In this document: positions 1 to 6,292 of the stretch, piece by piece | Layout of the letters: each line of letters begins with the position of its first letter | Position numbering within the stretch: position 1 is the first letter of the stretch | NCBI GenBank assembly: GCA_030017935.1 | Contig: JASEGF010000132.1 | Coordinates: 1 to 6,292, forward strand | Reading direction: 5' to 3' | DNA length: 6,292 nucleotides | DNA from: Bacteroidales bacterium | GTDB lineage: Bacteria > Bacteroidota > Bacteroidia > Bacteroidales > DTU049 | The notes under the pieces: model-generated | What the model was told of the DNA's origin: nothing | What the model saw: the letters and a program-made list of their open reading frames with translations, nothing else | Databases searched by the model: none | Made by a program: the position numbers and the translations under genes

Positions 1-167
1 AATGCTATCACCAAAATAGAAAGTATTAATTGCCACCAAAAGTTGCAATTACAATTATTTTTACATTTTTTAGTTGATGGAGTTTCTTGATTTGCAATAG
101 GAGCAGAAAAATTATTCTCTGACTCATTAGTACTATTGTTATTAATTAAATTTTGTTCTTCTTCCAT
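1..167 (-). CDS. Partial gene: N-terminus of a probable single-pass membrane protein of unknown function
   Basis: I do not recognise this protein. Reading the minus strand from the ATG at 167-165 gives 55 open codons before the window ends, so the C-terminus is missing. Residues 1-32 are polar and low in complexity, rich in Glu, Asn, Ser and Thr. Residues 33-41 form a Lys/Cys cluster (KKCKNNCNC; Cys at 35, 39 and 41). From residue 43 (FWWQLILSILVIA) a hydrophobic stretch begins that looks like a transmembrane helix. The lysines just before it favour a cytoplasmic N-terminus. There is no Shine-Dalgarno sequence; the upstream bases are almost all A and T. The start lies 30 bases after the recQ stop on the same strand, so it may share the recQ transcript. 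Some Bacteroidetes OmpH-like (Skp-like) proteins begin with a polar tail, Cys residues and a membrane helix; that identity is a guess from memory, and the deciding part is outside the window. Confidence 0.6.
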   Translation of the reverse strand, partial: MEEEQNLINNNSTNESENNFSAPIANQETPSTKKCKNNCNCNFWWQLILSILVIA

Positions 168-197
168 AATTTTATTTTTTAATAATGTTATTATAAA

Positions 198-2426
198 TTA
201 ATTACCCATTTCTGATATAAATTTTATGCGCATTAGACGAATTTCTTCTTCAGTATATTCATTTTCGCCAAGTTCCTCGAGAGCTTGCTGAATATCATCT
301 GTGCTAGCAGTTCTGAAATAATCATAAATTTCTTCCTGATGATAAGGGTCTATCACGTCATCGATGAAGTAATCTATATCGATACGTATGCCACTAGCAA
401 CGATTTTATCGATTTGATCTAGTAATTCTTCGAAAGTTAAATTTTTGGCATTTGCTATCTCATCGAGTGGGATTTTACGATCTATGCTTTGAATAATAAA
501 TATTTTAAGACTAGAAGTATTGGCAGATGATCTAATGATAATATCATTAGGACGTTCTATTTCATTCTCATCTACATATTGCTTTATTAGATCTACAAAA
601 GGCTGACCATATTTTTGAGCTTTTCCTACACCTACACCAGTGATATTTTGCAATTCATCCAGTGTAATAGGATATTGTATTGTCATTTCCTCCAATGAGG
701 GATCCTGAAAGATGACAAATGGTGGTAAATTATTTTGTTTTGCTATTTGATTGCGAAGATCTTTAAGCATTTTAAGCAATATCATATCTGCACCAGAGCC
801 ACCTTTCATTTTCATTTCATCGTCTAATTCTTCATTTTCATTAGAAAAATCTCTATCTCTTGTAAGCATAATACTTTTCGGGTTTGTTAAAAATTCTCTT
901 CCTTTATCTGTTATTTTTAAGACACCATAATTATTGATATCTTTCTTTAAAAAATTCAAAATTAATATTTGTCTAATAATTGAATTCCAAAATTTTTCGT
1001 CGTTTTCAGCACCAGCACCATAACTTTTTAGTTTTTCCGCTTTGAAATGCTTCAATGAAGCTTTATCTTTGTCATTACCAATAAGAATTTTTACAATCAT
1101 TTTAGCTTTGAATTGCTCTTTGGTCTCATCGATAGCTTTCAAAACTGTTAAAATTTCTTTTTTTGCATCAAATTGTGTTTTAGGATAGATACAATTATCG
1201 CAGCTATGGCAATTATCTTCTTTATAATCTTCGCCGAAATAGTGCAAAAGCAATTTTCTTCTACAAATAGTACTCTCTGCATATGAAATAGTCTCATACA
1301 TTATCAAGTCAGAAATTTCTTTTTCAGCGACGCCACGATTATTTTGTTCCATTTTATCAAACTTAATCAGATCATCTTCATTATAAAAAGCAATACAATC
1401 ACCTTCGCCGCCATCTCTGCCCGCCCGCCCAGTTTCTTGATAATATGCTTCCAAGCTTTTGGGCATGTCATAATGAATAATGTATCTAATATCTGGTTTG
1501 TCAATTCCCATGCCAAAAGCTATTGTAGCTACTATGATGTCTATATCTTGTCTCAAAAATAAATCCTGTGTTTGACGTCTCACAGCTCCGCTCAGCCCAG
1601 CATGATATGGTAAAGCTTTGGCACCATTAGCTTGTAACATTTCTGCAATTTTTTCAGTAGTTTTTCTCATCATACAATAAACTATGCCACTTTTACCTTC
1701 TCTTTCTCTCACTAATTGTATCAATTCTTTATTAATATTTTTAGTTTTAGGTCTCACCTCATAATATAGATTTGGTCTATTAAAACTAGAAATATAAATA
1801 TTTGGATTTTTTAATTTTAAATTTTTAATAATATCTTCTTGTACTTTAGGAGTAGCTGTAGCAGTGAGAGAAATGACAGGTACATCTTGGCCAATGGTAT
1901 CTACCATTGGTCTGATCATTCGATATTCTGGTCTGAAATCATGCCCCCACTCAGATATACAATGTGCCTCATCGACAGCAAAAAAAGATATTTGCAAATT
2001 TTTGAAAAATTCTGCATAAGATTCTTTTTTTAATGATTCTGGAGCTATAAAAAGCATTTTAGTTTTACCACTAGATAGATCTTCGAATATTTGTTTTAGT
2101 TCTCTACGTGGCAAAGTACTATTTAGCATATGTGCTATTTTGTCATCAGCATAAATATTTCTGATAATATCTACTTGATTTTTCATTAATGCTAATAAAG
2201 GAGATATGATTATTGCTGTTCCTTCACATAATAATGCTGGCAATTGATAAGTAAGAGATTTACCTCCACCAGTAGGCATCACTACAAAAGTATCTTTACC
2301 ATTTAGCAAACTATTAATTATCTCTTCCTGATATAGTTTGAAATTATCATAACCAAATACAGTCTTTAGCACATGATAGATGTCTTCTCTTGTTATATTC
2401 TTTGTTCCGATAGTTTTGCTTTCCAT
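198..2426 (-). CDS. recQ: ATP-dependent DNA helicase RecQ
   Basis: This is a complete 742-residue superfamily 2, 3'-to-5' DNA helicase that acts in the cytoplasm in recombination and in repair of stalled replication forks. Visible motifs are Walker A MPTGGGKS (50-57), the DEAH box (152-155) with the RecQ aromatic-rich loop after it (to about 168), motif III LTATAT (187-192), motif V around IAFGMGIDKPD (302-312), and motif VI QETGRAGRDG (330-339) with its arginine fingers. The RecQ zinc site is intact: Cys388, Cys406, Cys409 and Cys412. A winged-helix RQC domain follows (about 420-525), then an HRDC domain (about 545-620, with ITGVGVGKAQKYG at 595-607). A further C-terminal region (about 635-742) resembles the helix-turn-helix extension seen on Bacteroidetes RecQ proteins, which makes this longer than the roughly 610-residue E. 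coli enzyme. The ATG at 2426 fits the family N-terminus; no Shine-Dalgarno is present. I see no truncation or missing catalytic residue, so this is most likely the housekeeping copy. Confidence 0.97.
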   Translation of the reverse strand: MESKTIGTKNITREDIYHVLKTVFGYDNFKLYQEEIINSLLNGKDTFVVMPTGGGKSLTYQLPALLCEGTAIIISPLLALMKNQVDIIRNIYADDKIAHMLNSTLPRRELKQIFEDLSSGKTKMLFIAPESLKKESYAEFFKNLQISFFAVDEAHCISEWGHDFRPEYRMIRPMVDTIGQDVPVISLTATATPKVQEDIIKNLKLKNPNIYISSFNRPNLYYEVRPKTKNINKELIQLVREREGKSGIVYCMMRKTTEKIAEMLQANGAKALPYHAGLSGAVRRQTQDLFLRQDIDIIVATIAFGMGIDKPDIRYIIHYDMPKSLEAYYQETGRAGRDGGEGDCIAFYNEDDLIKFDKMEQNNRGVAEKEISDLIMYETISYAESTICRRKLLLHYFGEDYKEDNCHSCDNCIYPKTQFDAKKEILTVLKAIDETKEQFKAKMIVKILIGNDKDKASLKHFKAEKLKSYGAGAENDEKFWNSIIRQILILNFLKKDINNYGVLKITDKGREFLTNPKSIMLTRDRDFSNENEELDDEMKMKGGSGADMILLKMLKDLRNQIAKQNNLPPFVIFQDPSLEEMTIQYPITLDELQNITGVGVGKAQKYGQPFVDLIKQYVDENEIERPNDIIIRSSANTSSLKIFIIQSIDRKIPLDEIANAKNLTFEELLDQIDKIVASGIRIDIDYFIDDVIDPYHQEEIYDYFRTASTDDIQQALEELGENEYTEEEIRLMRIKFISEMGN

Positions 2427-2568
2427 TACAAATACGTTTTTTTTCTTTGTTTTTTGTAAAGTTATTAATTTTTTTATAAATAAAAAATTTTTACATTATT
2501 TTAGACTATTATAAAAGTTTTTTTGTTAAGCTCCTATATATAATTGATAATAATATTTTTTATTTATA

Positions 2569-2576
2569 CAAATTTA
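2569..2576 (-). promoter_or_regulatory. Possible Bacteroidetes -7 element for recQ
   Basis: The minus strand reads TAAATTTG, an exact match to the Bacteroidetes -7 consensus TAnnTTTG, oriented toward recQ. It would give a leader of roughly 130-140 bases. I see no clear -33 TTG element at the expected distance, and such a short motif is expected by chance in sequence this AT-rich, so the call is weak. Confidence 0.25.
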
Positions 2577-2694
2577 TAAAAAATATTTATATAACATTTT
2601 TTCTTTTTTATAAATATTTTGGAATGTTTTATGAGGGAAATTTTATTTTTAGGTATATAAGTTAATAAATATAATAACTTACTAAATTTTAACA

Positions 2695-2702
2695 TATATT
2701 TG
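2695..2702 (+). promoter_or_regulatory. Possible Bacteroidetes -7 element for the peptidase gene
   Basis: TATATTTG matches the -7 consensus TAnnTTTG exactly and points toward the prolyl oligopeptidase gene. It ends 10 bases before the ATG at 2713, so a transcript from it would have an almost absent leader. No clear -33 element is visible. Either the gene is transcribed nearly leaderless from here, or the match is a chance one and the true promoter is further upstream. Confidence 0.3.
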
Positions 2703-2712
2703 TAAAAAAACT

Positions 2713-4812
2713 ATGAAAAAAATTATTTTTCTTGTTTTAATGTTTATAATTATGAATATAATTAATGCACAACAGTTGCAATATCCTAAAACTAAAAAAA
2801 TAGATATTGTAGAAAATTACCATGGTACGATGGTGGCTGATCCATATCGATGGTTAGAAGAGGAAAATAGTCCAGAAACCAAACAGTGGATACAAGAGCA
2901 AAATAAACTCACATTCTCATATTTAGAAAAAATTCCTTTTAGAGAAAAACTAAGAAAATATTATCAAGAAATATGGAATTTCGAACGTATGGGCACGCCA
3001 TCCGAAAAACAAGATAAAATATATTATTTCAAAAATACAGGTTTGCAAAATCAAAGTGTGTTCTACCAAAAAGATATTAAATCTGGCGTAGAACGTGTAA
3101 TTTTAGATCCTAATCAATGGGATGCCAAGGGTACAACTGCATTAAGTGCTTTATCTTTTTCTCCTGACAATAAATATCTAGCTTATGGTATTTCTAAAGC
3201 GGGCAGCGATTGGGTAGAAATTTTTGTTTTTGACATGAATGCAATGCGATTACTACCAGATCATATCAAATGGGCTAAATTTACTGATATTGCTTGGTAT
3301 AAAGATGGGTTCTTTTATAGTGGTTATGAAGTCAAAGACAGTTCTAAAGCTCTAACAGCAAAAAATGAATATCACAAAGTTTATTATCATAAGCTGGGAA
3401 CTACACAGCAAAAAGATAAATTAATCTATGAGAATAATGACTATCCTCTTAGAAATTATTCTATACAAACAGATAAAAATGAAAAATATGCATTTTTATA
3501 TGAAACTGAAACTACCAGCGGTCTACAATTATATGTATCTAAATTACCAATTAAAAATAATAGTTTCCAATTATTATTTAGCGGTTTCGAAAATGATTAT
3601 TCTCTAGTAGATATTATCGACAATGTGGCTTATTTTATGACAAATGAAAATGCTCCTAATTATAAATTGATCAAAGTGGCTCTAGATAAACAACCATTCA
3701 CAATAGAAACAGTTATTAATGAGAGCAAAAATGTTTTAACTGGCATCTCGGCTACTAAAGACTATTGGGTGATTCACTATCAGGTAGATGTGAAAAGTAA
3801 AATGTATCTAGCTGATAAAACGGGTAAAATATTAAATGAAATTGAACTACCAGCAATGGGGACAGTTACAGATATTAGTACATATTTTGAGCATAATAAT
3901 ATTTATTTTACTTTTACTTCATATATATATCCACCTACTATTTTTAAATATAATGCAGATACCAAAACACTAACAGAATTTTTCAAAACATCATTGAATT
4001 TTAATCCAGACGATTATATCACTGAACAGGTATTTTACACATCAAAAGATGGTACACAAATTCCAATGTTTATAACACATAAAAAAGATATAAAATTGGA
4101 TGGAAATAATCCTACATTGCTATATGGATATGGTGGCTTCAATATTAGCGTATTGCCGACATTTAGCATAAAAATAATTCCTTTTTTAGAAAAAGGTGGT
4201 ATTTATGCAGTGCCCAATATACGTGGTGGTGGAGAATATGGCAAAGAATGGCACGAAGCAGGGACAAAAGAGAGAAAACAAAATGTTTTTGATGATTTCA
4301 TTGCTGCTGCAGAATATTTAATTTCACATAATTATACTTCTCCATCTAAATTAGCTATAAATGGTGGCTCTAATGGTGGATTATTAGTTGGTGCAGCGAT
4401 GACTCAGAGACCAGATTTATTTAAAGTAGCTCTGCCTGCTGTAGGTGTAATGGATATGCTACGTTATCATAAATTTACAATTGGCTGGGCATGGGTAGGA
4501 GATTATGGCAGTAGCGATAATCCTGAAGATTTTAAATATTTATATGCATATTCTCCACTTCATAATATTCATAAAGGTGTAGAATATCCTGCTACTTTAG
4601 TAACTACTGCTGATCACGATGATAGAGTAGTGCCCGCTCATTCATTTAAATTCATTGCAACTTTACAAGAAAAACAAACTGGTAACAATCCTGTTTTGAT
4701 AAGAATAGAAACTGAAGCAGGTCATGGTGGTGGCAAACCAATGTCTAAAGTAATAGATGAGGTAACAGATGTTTTTGCTTTTATGATGTTTAATCTTGGT
4801 ATGGATTTTTAA
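2713..4812 (+). CDS. Exported prolyl oligopeptidase (family S9A)
   Basis: This complete 699-residue serine peptidase cleaves short peptides on the carboxyl side of proline. Residues 1-19 form a signal peptide: two lysines, a hydrophobic core, and a likely cleavage after Ala19 (INA|QQ). There is no lipobox Cys, so the mature enzyme should be periplasmic. The N-terminal family signature lies around DPYRWLEE (43-50). A beta-propeller spans roughly 80-420 and limits access to peptides. The alpha/beta-hydrolase domain follows, with nucleophile Ser553 in GGSNGG (551-556), Asp636 in DHDDR, and His671 in EAGHGGGKP. Arg638, Trp594 and Tyr473 match substrate-site residues of the pig enzyme (Arg643, Trp595, Tyr473), so the enzyme looks active and proline-specific. 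The ATG at 2713 is chosen because the signal peptide starts there; there is no Shine-Dalgarno. It is probably the first gene of a two-gene unit with the membrane protein 22 bases downstream. Confidence 0.96.
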   Translation: MKKIIFLVLMFIIMNIINAQQLQYPKTKKIDIVENYHGTMVADPYRWLEEENSPETKQWIQEQNKLTFSYLEKIPFREKLRKYYQEIWNFERMGTPSEKQDKIYYFKNTGLQNQSVFYQKDIKSGVERVILDPNQWDAKGTTALSALSFSPDNKYLAYGISKAGSDWVEIFVFDMNAMRLLPDHIKWAKFTDIAWYKDGFFYSGYEVKDSSKALTAKNEYHKVYYHKLGTTQQKDKLIYENNDYPLRNYSIQTDKNEKYAFLYETETTSGLQLYVSKLPIKNNSFQLLFSGFENDYSLVDIIDNVAYFMTNENAPNYKLIKVALDKQPFTIETVINESKNVLTGISATKDYWVIHYQVDVKSKMYLADKTGKILNEIELPAMGTVTDISTYFEHNNIYFTFTSYIYPPTIFKYNADTKTLTEFFKTSLNFNPDDYITEQVFYTSKDGTQIPMFITHKKDIKLDGNNPTLLYGYGGFNISVLPTFSIKIIPFLEKGGIYAVPNIRGGGEYGKEWHEAGTKERKQNVFDDFIAAAEYLISHNYTSPSKLAINGGSNGGLLVGAAMTQRPDLFKVALPAVGVMDMLRYHKFTIGWAWVGDYGSSDNPEDFKYLYAYSPLHNIHKGVEYPATLVTTADHDDRVVPAHSFKFIATLQEKQTGNNPVLIRIETEAGHGGGKPMSKVIDEVTDVFAFMMFNLGMDF

Positions 4813-4834
4813 TATACAAATAAATTGTTTTAAT

Positions 4835-5641
4835 ATGAGAAATTGGATTATTTATATTATTTCTATAATTTTTGCATGTGCTATAGCATATTTCCAAAGA
4901 ATTACTGGACCTACCTATCCAGTAAACGACAAAGTGTATTATAAAGGAAATGAAATTAAATATGAACTTCCTCGCAGTGCAGATACTAAAAATAATGCTG
5001 AGATAGTGATAGAAGTGGGAGATACGATAGCTAATGGTCTTCTTATTTACAAAAGATTCAAAAGTAATGATGACTGGCAAATACAGACTATGAAATACGA
5101 AAATGGCAAGTTGATAGGCTCACTACCACAATTACCAGCAGCTGGAAAAATGATTTATGAGGTTGTACTAAAGGATCATGATAAACAAATAATTTTAAAT
5201 AATAAAGGGAAACATGTGATATTGAGATACAAAGATCCTGTCCCAGCCTATGTTTTGATACCTCATATTTTGTTAATGTTTTTATCAATATTTTTCGCCA
5301 TAGGTTCAATATTTTTTGTAATTTTTAATAGAGATAAACTGTTGCACAATTTTGTTTATGGAGCTTTTATTTCTATTTTGCTTGGAGGAATTATATTAGG
5401 ACCAATAGTGCAGAAATACGCCTTTGGTGCATTCTGGACAGGCTGGCCAGTAGGTAATGATCTCACTGATACTAAAACACTGATATCACTGATATTTTGG
5501 ATTATAGCTATTTGGCAAATGAGAAAAAATAAAGCTCATTATAAAACATGGATTTTAGTGGCGGCAGCTATACAAATTTTAATATATTTCATACCACATA
5601 GTTTACTAGGTAGCGAAATAGATTTTACTGAAATAGAATAA
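4835..5641 (+). CDS. Conserved membrane protein of unknown function, five predicted helices with a periplasmic domain
   Basis: This is a 268-residue protein to which I cannot assign a function. Helix 1 (about 4-20) is followed by a soluble, probably beta-rich domain (about 22-135) with motifs such as TGPTYP (24-29) and LPQLPAAGKMIYEV (97-110). Helices 2-5 then lie at about 137-163, 172-192, 213-229 and 238-255. The positive loops (NRDK at 165-168, MRKNKAHYK at 229-237) place the soluble domain and the C-terminus outside the cytoplasm. The segment QKYAFGAFWTGWPVGNDLTD (193-212) and the end IPHSLLGSEID (253-263) are dense in Gly, Trp, Pro and charged residues and look like conserved functional loops. 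I believe similar proteins occur in other Bacteroidetes, from memory only. The open frame extends back to a TTG at 4796 inside the peptidase gene, but the ATG at 4835 starts directly at helix 1 and gives a clean 22-base gap, so it is preferred. Confidence 0.85.
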   Translation: MRNWIIYIISIIFACAIAYFQRITGPTYPVNDKVYYKGNEIKYELPRSADTKNNAEIVIEVGDTIANGLLIYKRFKSNDDWQIQTMKYENGKLIGSLPQLPAAGKMIYEVVLKDHDKQIILNNKGKHVILRYKDPVPAYVLIPHILLMFLSIFFAIGSIFFVIFNRDKLLHNFVYGAFISILLGGIILGPIVQKYAFGAFWTGWPVGNDLTDTKTLISLIFWIIAIWQMRKNKAHYKTWILVAAAIQILIYFIPHSLLGSEIDFTEIE

Positions 5642-5661
5642 TAGATATAATAAAAATTCAT

Positions 5662-5669
5662 TAAATTTG
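5662..5669 (+). promoter_or_regulatory. Possible Bacteroidetes -7 element for the restriction gene
   Basis: TAAATTTG matches TAnnTTTG exactly and sits 24 bases before the ATG at 5694, a spacing that would give a leader of roughly 20 bases. This suggests the restriction gene can be transcribed separately from the membrane-protein gene. No obvious -33 TTG element lies at the expected distance, so the evidence is moderate to weak. Confidence 0.35.
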
Positions 5670-5693
5670 TAAAATTATTAAAAAAACATATAA

Positions 5694-6292
5694 ATGACTA
5701 AACCATGGTCTATATCAACAACTATTAGAAATCCTGAGAGATTGAGAGATTTTCTAATGGTACTGAAAACCATGGAGGGTAAAGAATTTGATAAAAAAAA
5801 TCAAATAGTTTATCAAATTCTTTTAATAAAAGAAAAGATATATAAACCAACAAATATCCCTGAAAAATATTTAGATTATTATAACAATCCAGAAAGTAAA
5901 TTAAATTTTGAAATAGCTAAGGAAATATTTGATTTTCAGAAATACGAAGATCCTCCAATGCGAGGTAGGCAATCTGTTAATCCATTAAATAAATTGGGAT
6001 TTTCAATTGCTAGGCAAGGGTATGGGAAAATTAAAATCACTGAATTAGGGAATATTTTTTTACAAGAAAATTATGATTTAAGCTATATATTTTTTAAAAG
6101 TTTATTAAAATTACAATTTCCTAATCCATGGAGTGCTGATTTTTCTGAAAAAGATGGTTTTAATATAATGCCATTTATAGCAATAATTAAGCTTTTAAAA
6201 AAGATAAATGAAAGATCTGAAAATAAGGGACTAACAAGACATGAGTTTTGTATTTTTATTCCAACATTAAAGAACTATGATCAAATAGATGA
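5694..6292 (+). CDS. Partial gene: AlwI-family type II restriction endonuclease (N-terminal part)
   Basis: The frame is open from the ATG at 5694 to the window edge, giving 199 residues with the C-terminus missing. The protein resembles the AlwI restriction endonuclease family (Pfam RE_AlwI), as I recall it. The matching blocks are KPWSISTTIRNPERLRDF (3-20), YEDPPMRGRQSVNPLNKLGF (84-103), KITELGNIFL (114-123) and FKSLLKLQFPNPWS (134-147). AlwI itself is a type IIS enzyme that recognises GGATC and cuts outside the site; the specificity of this relative cannot be read from here. The nuclease active site is expected in the missing C-terminal part, so activity cannot be judged. An in-frame TAA lies immediately before the ATG (5691-5693), so no earlier start is possible, and the family motif begins at residue 3. 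There is no Shine-Dalgarno. The cognate methyltransferase is absent from this window and would be expected downstream. Six of 23 lysine codons are AAG, against 2 of 62 in the peptidase gene, a mild hint of different ancestry. Confidence 0.87.
   Translation, partial: MTKPWSISTTIRNPERLRDFLMVLKTMEGKEFDKKNQIVYQILLIKEKIYKPTNIPEKYLDYYNNPESKLNFEIAKEIFDFQKYEDPPMRGRQSVNPLNKLGFSIARQGYGKIKITELGNIFLQENYDLSYIFFKSLLKLQFPNPWSADFSEKDGFNIMPFIAIIKLLKKINERSENKGLTRHEFCIFIPTLKNYDQID

Larger units (their letters stand above)
2427..2712. other. Divergent AT-rich intergenic region between recQ and the peptidase gene
   Basis: These 286 bases separate two divergently transcribed genes, so the promoters of both probably lie here. 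The stretch is almost wholly A and T with many homopolymer runs, and no convincing ORF, tRNA or structured RNA is visible. Its composition makes apparent hairpins common by chance, so I call no terminator or operator. The two promoter-like motifs in it are listed separately. Confidence 0.7.

Noticed and set aside
1344..1562. Plus-strand open frame of 72 codons
   Set aside because: It lies wholly antisense to the conserved helicase core of recQ and resembles no protein family I know.
1839..2033. Plus-strand open frame of 64 codons
   Set aside because: It is antisense to recQ motifs Ia-III; a shadow frame.
198..2426. RecQ as part of a defence system with the restriction gene
   Set aside because: It is a standard full-domain housekeeping RecQ, on the opposite strand and separated by about 3.3 kb with two unrelated genes between.
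2470..2620. Several possible A/T-only hairpins in the intergenic region
   Set aside because: Such pairings are expected by chance in sequence that is almost entirely A and T; none has a G/C stem followed by a clear T tract.
4790..5309. Minus-strand open frames of 96 and 73 codons (4790-5080 and 5088-5309)
   Set aside because: Both are antisense to the membrane-protein gene, whose plus-strand frame has clear membrane helices and a sensible start.
5478..5495. Perfect tandem copy of the 9-base unit CACTGATAT
   Set aside because: It lies inside the membrane-protein gene and simply encodes the repeated Leu-Ile of TLISLIF; two copies in an AT-rich helix-coding stretch need no further explanation.
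700..5953. GGATC or GATCC pentamers, e.g. at 700-705, 2839-2843, 3106-3110, 5173-5177, 5234-5238 and 5949-5953
   Set aside because: These are AlwI sites, but the specificity of the relative encoded here is unknown and their number is not striking, so they say nothing about self-protection.

Overview
The window is AT-rich and looks like a chromosomal segment from a Bacteroidetes (Bacteroidota) bacterium. Three things suggest this. The RecQ has the long C-terminal layout typical of that phylum. None of the genes has a recognisable Shine-Dalgarno sequence. Exact matches to the Bacteroidetes -7 promoter element TAnnTTTG lie just upstream of two plus-strand genes, with a third in the divergent spacer. 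I cannot name the genus.

Layout from left to right. Positions 1-167 (minus strand) hold the first 55 codons of a gene that runs off the left edge: a polar N-terminus, a small Cys cluster, then the start of a membrane helix. Thirty bases upstream of it on the same strand is a complete recQ helicase gene (198-2426), so the two could be co-transcribed leftward. A 286-base, extremely AT-rich spacer (2427-2712) separates recQ from a divergent plus-strand pair. The first gene of the pair encodes an exported prolyl oligopeptidase of family S9A (2713-4812). The second, 22 bases downstream, encodes a 268-residue five-helix membrane protein of unknown function (4835-5641). After 52 bases another plus-strand gene begins at 5694 and is cut by the right edge. 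Its 199 visible residues look like the N-terminal part of an AlwI-family type II restriction endonuclease.

How they work together. RecQ is a DNA repair and recombination helicase. The peptidase probably trims proline-containing oligopeptides in the periplasm, and its tight spacing with the membrane protein suggests a shared transcript, though no functional link is known. The restriction gene is the only clearly accessory element. No methyltransferase is visible here, so the partner would have to lie beyond position 6292. I see no RNA genes, insertion sequences or CRISPR arrays. The window does not show a complete novel system; the best leads are the restriction gene at the right edge and the uncharacterised membrane protein.
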